NCBI GenBank assembly: GCA_020346185.1 | Contig: CP070775.1 | Location: forward strand, 1,324,897-1,357,774 | Source of the DNA: Betaproteobacteria bacterium | GTDB taxonomy: Bacteria > Pseudomonadota > Gammaproteobacteria > Burkholderiales > Eutrophovitaceae | Reading direction: 5' to 3' | Length of the DNA stretch: 32,878 bases | In this document: positions 8,456 through 16,417 of the stretch, piece by piece | How positions within the stretch are numbered: position 1 is the stretch's first letter | Layout of the letters: every line of letters begins with the position of its first letter | Translations under genes and position numbers: made by a program | Notes under the pieces: generated by a model | Told to the model about the DNA's origin: nothing | The model's input: only the letters and a program-made list of their open reading frames with translations | The model's database searches: none

Positions 8456-8785
8456 CTATTCGGCCGCGTTTGCTGCGGTTCGCCGCTCAAAGCGCAACTT
8501 GCTGGAGTGGATAACTTCGGTCTGTAGTTCAACGTCGTCCTCTGGTAAATAGTGGAAGCGAAAAACCAGGGTGTCGCTGATCGTGAATTCGACGTCCGTG
8601 GTTACTAACATCTCGTCGGCGTACTAGGCGTTGACCTGTCGCACGAGGTGCGGCTCGAGGATGATGTTGGTGGACATGCCGGTCATTTGTGGGTGCCTGA
8701 TCGTCAGCTCGGCAGTAACCGAGTCACCGAGATCAGCAATTTCGGTGAGAAGGTGCGGAGAAAGTGTTTTCCAATTTTCGATCAT
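8456..8785 (-). pseudogene. Small hypothetical gene interrupted by one in-frame amber codon
   Basis: Reading leftward from the ATG at 8785 gives 109 codons with a single TAG at codon 54 (8624-8626) and a normal TAG stop at 8456-8458. Both halves look coding: first MIENWKTLSPHLLTEIADLG, then after the amber YADEMLVTTDVEFTISD and LVFRFHYLPEDDVELQTEV, a plausible alternating beta-type acidic sequence. A GGAAAG ribosome site lies about ten bases upstream, and the gene starts 34 bases after the end of the HtrA gene, as a downstream operon member would. It could be a nonsense-mutated gene, a draft-sequence error or, much less likely, readthrough. An internal ATG shortly after the amber could allow reinitiation. 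I do not recognise the family. Confidence 0.6.
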
Positions 8786-8819
8786 GATTGTGTTCTTTCC
8801 AATCGGAAATTGGTCTTGG

Positions 8820-9950
8820 CTAGCGCATTGCCTCTAGCGTGACCGCGACGCGAACCTCTTCTCCGTCTCGCAGAATGGACAGTGAAACCATGTTGCCGAC
8901 CTGAAAGTCATCAAGACTTGCAAACAACTGGCCCACCGAAGCAATCGATTGATTCTCGACAGCAACGATAATGTCTCCGGGCACGATGATGCCGTCCGCG
9001 CGTACCCTTGCCGCCCTCAGGCCGGCTTTTGCCGCTGCGGAGCCGCGTTCGACATCGAGGATGATGACGCCTTCGACGCCGAGCTCGACTGAAAGGCGAC
9101 GGTTAAGTGTCTCGTCGACCTGAATGCCTAGGCCCGGCTGGATGAACCTGCCGTGACGGATAATTTGAGGCACGATGTGGTTGACGGTGTCTGCCGGTAC
9201 TGCAAAGCCGATCCCGGCCGAAGCACCAGAGGGGCTGAAAATGGCAGTATTCATTCCGATCAGACGGCCGGCGGAATCGAGCAAAGGCCCGCCCGAATTA
9301 CCCGGGTTGATCGCCGCGTCCGTTTGAATCAGATGATCGATGCTTCTGCCACCATCGCCGGCGAGACTGCGGTCCAGTGCGGAGACAATACCAGTGGTGA
9401 GGGTCCAGTCGAGACCGAAGGGATTGCCAATGGCGAAGACTTTCTGACCAACTCGGAGGTTATTACTCGAACCAAGCGGTACCGGTGGCGGACTCTGCTC
9501 GCCGACGTCGATCCTCAGGACCGCAACGTCATGAGCTGGACTTACGCCAACCAGTGATGCCTTGTAATCGCGTCCGTCTGCCAGTCTCACCGTCGCCTCA
9601 CTTGCTCCTTCGACGACATGGAAATTGGTCACGATGTGCCCATGCGTGTCCCAAACGAACCCCGAGCCGTTGCCGCGTGGCACGGAGAACACATTTCGCG
9701 TCCAGAAATCACGAACTTGCTGTCGAGTGCTGATGAAGACGACCGAATTTCGCGCGCTTTCGAATAGCGCGATGTCAGCTTGCTCCTCGGCGGCAAGATC
9801 ACCGCGCGGCGCGACTGCGCGAGGCTCGGCATGAGGCAGGTCTGCCGCATGATTGGGTGGCGGCAGGTGACGCCACAGTGCGATCAGTATCGCGCCGGCA
9901 ACCGTGAGCCAGAACAAACGGCGTAGGAAAAGATCTGATCGATTCTGCAC
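8820..9950 (-). CDS. Membrane-anchored HtrA/DegS-like serine protease with one PDZ domain
   Basis: A 376-residue protease. A single N-terminal hydrophobic anchor (LFWLTVAGAILIAL, residues 12-25) is followed by a Pro/Ala-rich linker, then a trypsin-like domain with the full triad: His111 (TNFHVVEG), Asp141 (AHDVAVL) and Ser219 (NPGNSGGP). One PDZ domain fills about residues 270-376. This layout matches DegS and short HtrA proteins, which sit in the inner membrane with the protease in the periplasm and act in envelope quality control. DegS triggers the sigmaE response, but no rseA or rpoE gene is in the window, so that role is not claimed. The interrupted small gene follows 34 bases downstream. 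Confidence 0.92.
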   Translation of the reverse strand: MQNRSDLFLRRLFWLTVAGAILIALWRHLPPPNHAADLPHAEPRAVAPRGDLAAEEQADIALFESARNSVVFISTRQQVRDFWTRNVFSVPRGNGSGFVWDTHGHIVTNFHVVEGASEATVRLADGRDYKASLVGVSPAHDVAVLRIDVGEQSPPPVPLGSSNNLRVGQKVFAIGNPFGLDWTLTTGIVSALDRSLAGDGGRSIDHLIQTDAAINPGNSGGPLLDSAGRLIGMNTAIFSPSGASAGIGFAVPADTVNHIVPQIIRHGRFIQPGLGIQVDETLNRRLSVELGVEGVIILDVERGSAAAKAGLRAARVRADGIIVPGDIIVAVENQSIASVGQLFASLDDFQVGNMVSLSILRDGEEVRVAVTLEAMR

Positions 9951-10114
9951 TGGTTTGAATTCTATGCCCAGGTTCTGGGGAAAAGACTGTTAGCGGTTAG
10001 ACCAAAAAATATGTTGCCGGTCGCTCGGAAAATCAAGCGGTCGCAGTTAAGCGATGTTCTGTGGCAGTGGCATTGCCAAGTCGAGCGGTGAGTTGATTTG
10101 GCGCCTGATGCGCT

Positions 10115-10888
10115 CTAGTTTCGGCTCTTTCGCGCTTCCGCGAGCTGCTTTTGCAAAGCGTCGATTCGTTCGTGGTTGTCCTCTGACCCGATATAGGTAC
10201 GGAACAACCACTCCTGCACCCGCATTGCGCTGTCCAGATCCTGGCTCAATACTTGGTTTGACAAGCGCTTGGTTTCCGCCAGGCAGCGACGGTCATAGGT
10301 AGCCATCTCCTTGGCAATGGCCTCAACCGAGGACAGTAACTCGCCTTCTGCAAAGACTTTGCTGACATAGCCCATGCGCTCGGCCTCGTCAGCGTCGTAA
10401 ATCCGCCCTGTCAATGCAACTTCCCTTGCGCGGCCGAGCCCGATTATGCGCCACAACGGGTCCATGATTGGGGTCAAAGACAGCGCGATCTCGCGCTGCC
10501 CGAATTTCGCCCGGGTCGAGGCGTAGCGGATATCGCACATCATGGTCAGGTCGAAACCGCCGGCGATTGCCGCGCCGCCGACAGCGCAGATGACCGGCTG
10601 CTCGCAGAACAAAATGGAGCGGTAGGCACGATGAAACAGTTCCGTGTACGCTTCATTCGATACCTTTTCCAGTTTGCGGATCTCCGCTAGATCGAAGCCG
10701 GCGGAAAAGTACTTCTCGCCGCCTGTGAAAACGATCACGTTCGCTTCATTGTGCGCCCCCAGTTCGGAGAATAAGGCGGTTAGTTCGAGCAGCACGTCAG
10801 GTGCGAGCGCGTTGCCTTTGTCCGGCCGGTTGATGGTAACGGTCGCGACCTTCTCGGCGATGTCCACGAGTAAATATTTGTAGCTCAT
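10115..10888 (-). CDS. Enoyl-CoA hydratase/isomerase-family protein
   Basis: A 257-residue crotonase-fold enzyme acting on acyl-CoA thioesters. The first oxyanion-hole region is YFSAGFDLAEI (residues 60-70) and the second GGAAIAGGFDLTMMCDI (104-120). By alignment with classical hydratase, the first catalytic glutamate (Glu144 in rat) is replaced by Asp113 while the second (Glu164) is kept as Glu133; the usual glycine-rich PGxGG that follows is replaced by TPIMDP. Plain 2-enoyl-CoA hydration is therefore not certain, and an isomerase, hydrolase or altered-specificity role is possible. The ATG at 10888 follows GAGGG about eight bases upstream. It is transcribed towards the HtrA gene with a 164-base gap and is probably a separate unit. 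Confidence 0.85.
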   Translation of the reverse strand: MSYKYLLVDIAEKVATVTINRPDKGNALAPDVLLELTALFSELGAHNEANVIVFTGGEKYFSAGFDLAEIRKLEKVSNEAYTELFHRAYRSILFCEQPVICAVGGAAIAGGFDLTMMCDIRYASTRAKFGQREIALSLTPIMDPLWRIIGLGRAREVALTGRIYDADEAERMGYVSKVFAEGELLSSVEAIAKEMATYDRRCLAETKRLSNQVLSQDLDSAMRVQEWLFRTYIGSEDNHERIDALQKQLAEARKSRN

Positions 10889-11269
10889 TGGGCAAACCCT
10901 CGATTCATTGTTGTTCCGTGTTGCTCAGTCCTGTCTTCAGGACCGTGTTCATGGGATGACATTCTATTTCACACGCCGCTGCCGGCCGTTACGCCACGTT
11001 TGGCTGCGGTGTAGTGGAAAAGGCGCGAATGACGCCCGCTCCATGCCGGAGGAAAGCTGGAAGGCCTCCGCCGACCAGCCGACATCGCCATTCGGTGGGC
11101 TCTTCCAGCATGCCGTTTTGCTTCGGAAGCTCAGGCATCTGCCTCCCTAACCCACTGTTTTGTAGTAGTGGGAAATTGCCCACTCAACGGGCCAGTAGAT
11201 TTGTGGTTTCCGTCCCACCCAATTCGGCGCACAATAATCAATAACCGTTCCGGTCTTGGAGGATTAGCG
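10889..11269. other. Intergenic region between divergent genes with possible alternative hairpins
   Basis: No gene I would defend. It carries the upstream regions of the hydratase (leftward) and the methyltransferase (rightward). Three short segments at 11151-11156 (CCCACT), 11167-11172 (AGTGGG) and 11179-11184 (CCCACT) could pair 1:2 or 2:3 but not both, about 90 bases before the methyltransferase start. The arms are only six bases. Confidence 0.4.
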
Positions 11270-12674
11270 TTGGCGGTGCAGTCTTTGCTGGATGCGATTT
11301 CAACTTACTGCCGGCGCGAATGTATTGCCAAATCGACGTTTGGCCGGCGGGCGGTGAACGACGGCAAGTTCGTGTCGCGTTTGCGCGATGGAGCGCGGAT
11401 CACGCCAGCGACATTTGAGCGTCTGCATAGTTATATGTCGCAACGGGGTATGGAGTTGCCGAATCCAACACCGTCCGAATTGTTGCAATTGATTCGCCCG
11501 GCGGAACTCGCGCCACCGAGCGAATTGATCGCCCAAGCGCCCGCAGAGCCGGGGCGTAACTTCCGGTTCTTTGACAACCGCCAGAAGTATCTGCTGTTCG
11601 TGCATACCTGCGGTGAGAAGCGGGTAGCGGCCCGGCGCGTCGGCTTGGAATTGTCGAATATTCATCCTCAGCCGCCGGCGATTCGTGTTTTTGATGCGGG
11701 CATGGGCGACGGAACCGTCCTGGCAGGCGTGATGCGCGAGATGCATCGGCGCTTCCCGACCATGCCGTTCTACGTCGTCGGAAAGGAAATCAGCCTCGAA
11801 GATGTTCGATTATCGCTGGCGCGCATGGCCGATCGCTTTCACGAACACCCCTCCACGGTTTTGGTGGTGACGAATATGTACTACACCGAAGCGCCATGGT
11901 TAACGCCACGTTCGGCCAATGTCGCGAAGTCGATTGAGTGGCGCGAGGTGGCCTTGATGGGTACTTCGGCTCACGAGTTTGCCGAGCAGATCGCGTCGCT
12001 CGATGGTTTTCTGGACAAACATTGGCAGGCGCGACATAACCCGAAAACCGGTAATCCCGTTTACGAGCGTCCGGTGGTGCTGATCGTTTACCGGGAAGAC
12101 TATCGCTTCCTGCTCGATGACGTGATACCGCGACAGAGTTCGGTGCGTGCCGATTACGATCTTGTAATCGCGTCGCAGCCTTATCGCGCACGCGCGCCGC
12201 TCGGATTCAAGGCCAGTTGCGTTATTGCTCCGCTGGTGCGTGCGCTTGGCGACGGAGGCCGTTTGCTTGGTATTCACTCTTATGGCAATGACCCTGGCCT
12301 AGACGTGGTGCGTAACATCTGGCCTGAAGAGCATCCGTTCACCGACGACCGCCACGCCGTTCTGCGCGCGGTCAAGGCCGGGCTGGGGGCGGAGGCGCGG
12401 CGCTACAATTTCAACGCCTATGCCGACACACGCGCAATCTTTCGCTACGACATGCATACGCTGCCTACCCGAAATATCTGCAAGCATTGGCACGTCGACG
12501 CTGTTTGCCGCCTGGAATGCTGCCGTCTATGTTGCGCAAATTGAAGATGACCGCCTGGCGGCCGTTCTCGGCGAGCGTCATTACCTCGCCGCGACGCAGA
12601 AGGTGCTGCAAAGGCACGGTGGCCTCTGGTTTTTTGACGAATCTTATGTGATTGCGAGAAGGCGCGAGAAATGA
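11270..12674 (+). pseudogene. Class I SAM methyltransferase-like gene with predicted DNA-binding-like N-terminus, frameshifted
   Basis: The start is taken as TTG at 11270 because GGAGGA lies at 11258-11263 with a seven-base space. Residues about 1-55 look like a helix-turn-helix-type module (YCRRECIAKSTFGRRAV, then FVSRLRDGARITPATFERL). A methyltransferase-like domain follows, with motif I VFDAGMGDGTVLAG and a later VIASQPY stretch. The frame is lost at the CCC at 12468-12470: removing one C continues PTEISASIGTSTLFAAWNA and then DESYVIARRREK to the stop at 12672-12674. As given, the frame instead ends in a Cys-rich nonsense tail at 12544. The intact gene would be about 467 residues and overlap the next gene by ATGA. 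One extra C may be a sequencing error, in which case the gene is functional. Substrate unknown. Confidence 0.75.
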
Positions 12675-13582
12675 ATACAACTGAACCCGTATTGTCGGCG
12701 TACACGTCCGGCGGGGCGAAGATCGATACGCGAATCTCTGAACTGGTTGCCAGTGGTTCGGTGGAGATGTCTCCCCGGGATGCTGCCCAAATCACCGAGG
12801 CGGCGAGAGTGCTGCCCGCCAATACTCGGGTCTATGTCAATGCGCTACCGGGACGATTGCATTACGCGACCTTGCGCGCAATGGAAGCATTGCGCGACGA
12901 AGGTCTTGATCCGGTACCCCACATCGCCGCTCGGCGACTCGAGTCGCGCGCCGCTCTTGAGGAGTTCGTGCAGGGAGCAGTGCATGCCGGAGCGCATCGG
13001 GTCCTGCTGATTGGTGGTGACCAACCAGCGCCAGCCGGGCCTTATGCGAGTTCGATGCAGGTGCTCAGGGAAGGCACGCTCGCCAAGTATCAGATCAGGG
13101 AAGTCGGATTTGCTGGCTACCCGGAAGGCCACCCACGCATTGAGCAACCTGTTCTCGACGAGGCGCTGTCCGAGAAAATTGCGCTTGCCAGCGAGCAAGG
13201 AATTGACGTCAGCATCGTCACGCAGTTTTCCTTCGTCCCGGTGCGCATTGCCGAATATTGCGCGTTGATGGCGCGCACCTATCCCCAGCTGCCCTTGTAT
13301 GTCGGAATGGCCGGGCCGACATCGACTGCGTCGTTGTTACGCTATGCGCAGCACTGCGGGGTAAGTGCCTCGCTCAGGGCGTTGTCAGGAATGGGTGTAG
13401 CCGCGGCAAAGCTGGTCACCCATTCGGATCCTATGGAGCAACTGGCGTCCCTGGCGCACCATTGCGAAGGAGGTGGAACCAGCAACGCCGTTGGCGCGCA
13501 TTTCTTCAGCTTTGGGGGGTTCGCTAATACCGCGCGATTCATCAACCGTATTATTGCCGAAGCGTCCGGCTCGGTGCTTTGA
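12671..13582 (+). CDS. Methylenetetrahydrofolate reductase-like flavoprotein
   Basis: A 303-residue TIM-barrel protein of the MTHFR family. Landmarks are Glu32 in GSVEMSPRDA (the position of the catalytic Glu28 of E. coli MetF) and Asp117 in LLIGGDQPAP (the flavin/folate-binding Asp120 position). The sequence is well diverged from MetF proper: the second half, for example, has LPLYVGMAGPTSTASLL. The family reduces 5,10-methylene-tetrahydrofolate to the 5-methyl form, but a related C1 reaction is possible. Its ATG overlaps the stop of the upstream methyltransferase-like gene (ATGA), so the two are translationally coupled and likely act in one pathway, perhaps generating and using or recycling a methyl group; that is inference. 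Confidence 0.78.
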   Translation: MNTTEPVLSAYTSGGAKIDTRISELVASGSVEMSPRDAAQITEAARVLPANTRVYVNALPGRLHYATLRAMEALRDEGLDPVPHIAARRLESRAALEEFVQGAVHAGAHRVLLIGGDQPAPAGPYASSMQVLREGTLAKYQIREVGFAGYPEGHPRIEQPVLDEALSEKIALASEQGIDVSIVTQFSFVPVRIAEYCALMARTYPQLPLYVGMAGPTSTASLLRYAQHCGVSASLRALSGMGVAAAKLVTHSDPMEQLASLAHHCEGGGTSNAVGAHFFSFGGFANTARFINRIIAEASGSVL

Positions 13583-13789
13583 TGATTGCATCACAAACTG
13601 TTCGGCTCGTTTTTTGACTGTTAACGACGCGATCGCCGAGTCGCTGGTATCCTTACGCTCTGTGCCGCCGCTAGTCGATTGATTTTTGTCAAGTTTGGTG
13701 CCGTTGCCGATGATGGTTGTGCGGGGCTGACTGGTTTGCGAGCAATTAGCGGCGTAGCCGGCTTGAAGCTTGGGTCGGAACTGCGGCAA

Positions 13790-14104
13790 ATGGCCGAGGG
13801 TTCGGAAGCGTTTGTCTGGTACAACAGCGACAGACTCACGACCGATTTTTTCGAAGCGGAGAAGCGAAAAGTGGCAGACAACGAGAATCGAATGAAGGTG
13901 ACCATTCTTACCGGCACCTATCGAGTGAAAGGATTTATTGAGATTGTTCCGGGCGCTAGAGTCACCGACTATTTGGTGGAGGCCAAGAACTTCATCGCGG
14001 TCACCGACGCAGAGGTGCGGGATTTGAACGACCGGCATATCATGAATACACCGTTTCTGAACATAAACCGCGAGTGTATCCAGATCGTAGCGCCACAGGA
14101 GTAA
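13790..14104 (+). CDS. Small conserved hypothetical protein (DUF6812-like)
   Basis: A 104-residue protein with no signal peptide or membrane segment. ATG at 13790 is chosen because GGAA lies nine bases upstream and because the longer in-frame extension from a TTG at 13679 looks non-coding. The core pattern (TYRVKGFIEI, GARVTDYL, IAVTDAEVRDL, then TPFLNINRECI) resembles what I recall as DUF6812, a short all-beta family of unknown function. Located 27 bases before the CobD/CbiB-like gene in the same direction, so likely co-transcribed. No function proposed. Confidence 0.65.
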   Translation: MAEGSEAFVWYNSDRLTTDFFEAEKRKVADNENRMKVTILTGTYRVKGFIEIVPGARVTDYLVEAKNFIAVTDAEVRDLNDRHIMNTPFLNINRECIQIVAPQE

Positions 14105-14131
14105 AACGTGATGTCGGGTAGCCGCTAAAAG

Positions 14132-15052
14132 ATGACGCTCATTTCTCTTGTTTTTGTGTTCTTGCTTGAACAGCTGCGACCGCTGCCTTCGCCCAACGCC
14201 GTGCAATCGATGTTGGCCGGCTACCTGGAGAACTTGTCAGGCCAGCTCAACGCGGGCGAGCGACGACAAGAAGCGATCACCTGGTTGCTTGCGGTCGTTC
14301 CATTGGTGATCGTTGCGTTGCTGGTCTATTACCTGCTGGACGCGGCCAGCGTGCTGTTGGCACTTGCATTCAATGTGGCTGTACTTTACTTCCTGGTAGG
14401 GTTCCGGCGGTTCAGCGTTCTTTACAACGCGATTCTGCAGGCTCTCAGGAACGATGACGTCGGTACCGCACGCACGACACTCGAGAGCTGGCGCAACAAG
14501 CCTGCACAAGCACTGGATGCAACCGAGATTGCCAAGCTGGCGATTGAACAAGGGCTGACTGCTGCGCACAGACAGCTTTTTGGCGTCATGTTCTGGTTCA
14601 TTGTTATGCCGGGTCCGGCAGGTGTGGTGCTGTATTGCGTCGCGGCAATGCTGAACGATAAATGGGGCCGCGGTGGCGGAGAATATGTCGAATTTGGCGG
14701 TTTCGCCCGCAAGGCCTTCAACGTACTGGATTGGATACCGTCTCGTCTCACAGCGGTTACGTTTGCCATTGTTGGTGATTTTGAGGACGCTATTTATTGC
14801 TGGCGAACGCAATCGAACTCATGGGGCAATTTGGAGCAAGGCATCGTACTTGCGGCCGGTGCCGGAGCCCTTGGTGTGCGCCTTGGTGAGTCGATACATG
14901 AAGACGACGCCGTTGCGTTCAGACCCGAGCTTGGCCTCGGCGATGAGGCCAACGTTGAGCACATGGCTAGCGGTATCGGGCTGGTATGGCGTTCGGTCAT
15001 GATCTGGATGTCCCTGATCGCGCTGGTTACCCTTGTGGCCTGGTTTGACTGA
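14132..15052 (+). CDS. CobD/CbiB-family integral membrane protein
   Basis: A 306-residue membrane protein with hydrophobic helices near the N-terminus (LISLVFVFLLEQL), around residues 50-90, at about 150-175 and at the C-terminus. The sequence GGGEYVEFGGFARKAFNVLDWIPSRLTA is typical of the CbiB/AmpE-like group, in which NxxDW.P.R.TA is conserved. CbiB makes adenosylcobinamide phosphate from adenosylcobyric acid and an aminopropanol. No other cobalamin gene is nearby, and the beta-type proteins carrying this name often stand alone, so the true role (cobalamin step or AmpE-like sensing) is uncertain. The ATG lacks a strong ribosome site. Confidence 0.8.
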   Translation: MTLISLVFVFLLEQLRPLPSPNAVQSMLAGYLENLSGQLNAGERRQEAITWLLAVVPLVIVALLVYYLLDAASVLLALAFNVAVLYFLVGFRRFSVLYNAILQALRNDDVGTARTTLESWRNKPAQALDATEIAKLAIEQGLTAAHRQLFGVMFWFIVMPGPAGVVLYCVAAMLNDKWGRGGGEYVEFGGFARKAFNVLDWIPSRLTAVTFAIVGDFEDAIYCWRTQSNSWGNLEQGIVLAAGAGALGVRLGESIHEDDAVAFRPELGLGDEANVEHMASGIGLVWRSVMIWMSLIALVTLVAWFD

Positions 15053-15171
15053 AGAAGCTTGTGCGCTGGCTCTGGTATTTGGCCTACCGCTCCTCTTGGC
15101 GCTGTTGATGACTGACTGACGAAGTCAGCCTTTGTCCGACGATTGTGGTCCTCGCTCGGGAAGCCAGTGTG

Positions 15172-16083
15172 TCATGCCCACCTGCGCGGCTTGGCGTCGA
15201 GCTCGGCGACGAGTTCGCGATAGGCTGACCAGCGGCGCTCGTCGACTCGTTGCTCTTTAACCGCTGATATAACGGCACAGCCAGGTTCCACGTTATGCCG
15301 GCAATCGTCGAACCGGCAATGTCCCAAAAATGGTTTGAACTCCGGAAAACAATTCACCAAATCGGTTTGGGAAAGGTGGAGCAGCCCGAAAGTCTGCAGA
15401 CCCGGTGAATCAATAATGCTGGTTTCTGCGTCGAGTTGATAAAGCTGCGCGGTGGTCGTTGTGTGTTTGCCCGAATCGAGGGCCTCGGAGATCTCCGCTG
15501 TGCGTGCCCGAACATCGGGCAGCAATCCATTGACGATGGTCGATTTGCCCATTCCCGACTGACCGACCAGAACGTTGCGTTGGCCTCGCAGGGCGGATTT
15601 CAGCGGTGAAATATCATTGTGCGCTGCCAGTGGCACGACCGGATAGCCGAGTTCGCGATACAGGGTCAACTGAATCGCTGTTTTTGCCGTTTCTTCCACC
15701 AGATCGGTTTTGTTCAGCACGATGAGTGCCTTGATGTGCTGCTGCTCGCAAGCGATCAGGCAGCGCTGCAAGAGATCCTCATTGAAGGCTGGTTTGGCCG
15801 CGACAACCACCACTGCCTGGGTTATGTTTGCCGCAATGATTTTTTGCCGGTAGCGATCGGAGCGGTACAGCAGCGACGTGCGCGAATGTGCGTTTTTGAT
15901 CGTTCCCTGCCTGTCACCGGAGCGTTCGACGTCAACCATGTCGCCACATGCGTAGCTGTTCCTTTTTCCGCGCGGGTAGCAGTGAAGCAAGTCCCCGTGG
16001 GCAAGCTCGACTACATAATGACGCCCGTGAGCCGCGGTAACCAGGCCTGTTTCCGTTCCGGATCGGGTCTGGTGCTCCGTCAC
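15172..16083 (-). CDS. rsgA: Ribosome small-subunit-dependent GTPase RsgA
   Basis: A 303-residue circularly permuted GTPase that checks late 30S subunit maturation. The motif order is G4 NKTD (124-127), then the P-loop GQSGMGKST (174-182), then G3 DSPG (225-228), which is diagnostic of the permutation. The N-terminal OB fold precedes it (residues 10-65), and the C-terminal zinc site is Cys256, Cys261, His263 and Cys269. Length is normal. It is divergent from the second MscS-type gene. In many betaproteobacteria rsgA lies near the M48 protease, orn and pterin dehydratase, as here, though not contiguous. Confidence 0.97.
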   Translation of the reverse strand: MTEHQTRSGTETGLVTAAHGRHYVVELAHGDLLHCYPRGKRNSYACGDMVDVERSGDRQGTIKNAHSRTSLLYRSDRYRQKIIAANITQAVVVVAAKPAFNEDLLQRCLIACEQQHIKALIVLNKTDLVEETAKTAIQLTLYRELGYPVVPLAAHNDISPLKSALRGQRNVLVGQSGMGKSTIVNGLLPDVRARTAEISEALDSGKHTTTTAQLYQLDAETSIIDSPGLQTFGLLHLSQTDLVNCFPEFKPFLGHCRFDDCRHNVEPGCAVISAVKEQRVDERRWSAYRELVAELDAKPRRWA

Positions 16084-16417
16084 GCCGTTAATGTGCCCGG
16101 CACAGGTAAGTCTTTCCCGGCAGTGTTAGGTGAGCTGACTTCCATGCACCGTACATGTTAAGGCATGTGGCCGTCGGGAGGCAGCAGGCATCGTTTCGAG
16201 CCGTGTGGACAGCGCAGCATTTAGCATGAACTAATGCGCCATTGCCTATCGCGTGTTCACGTAGAATAACTCTCGGACCGTCGCTGAACGCTGCAGCGAT
16301 TGGCGCTGAGGAAGCTCAATCAATGAGCAGCGTTGCAAGACGGTCGACTGCATTGAAGTCAGTACGCTAACCTTCGATGTGTGTATTCTTGGGCACCGCT
16401 CCCGATCAAATAATTTG
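16084..16417. other. Intergenic region between divergent rsgA and MscS-type gene
   Basis: No gene, RNA or repeat that I can support. It must hold both promoters, but no clear pair of -35/-10 boxes stands out. Confidence 0.4.

Noticed and set aside
8624-8626. Amber codon read as pyrrolysine
   Set aside because: No pyl genes or PYLIS-type structure is visible, and the gene is not a methylamine methyltransferase.
10989-11138. Possible 49-residue minus-strand gene with a GGGAGG ribosome-like site
   Set aside because: Short, low-complexity composition and no recognisable family; it overlaps the methyltransferase upstream region. Support too weak to call.
13385-14206. 273-residue minus-strand ORF over the MTHFR-like gene end and the small DUF6812-like gene
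   Set aside because: It spans two convincing plus-strand genes and has no recognisable motif.
15619-16161. Long plus-strand ORF opposite rsgA
   Set aside because: It lies on the opposite strand over the conserved RsgA motifs and encodes no recognisable domain; a coding-shadow ORF.
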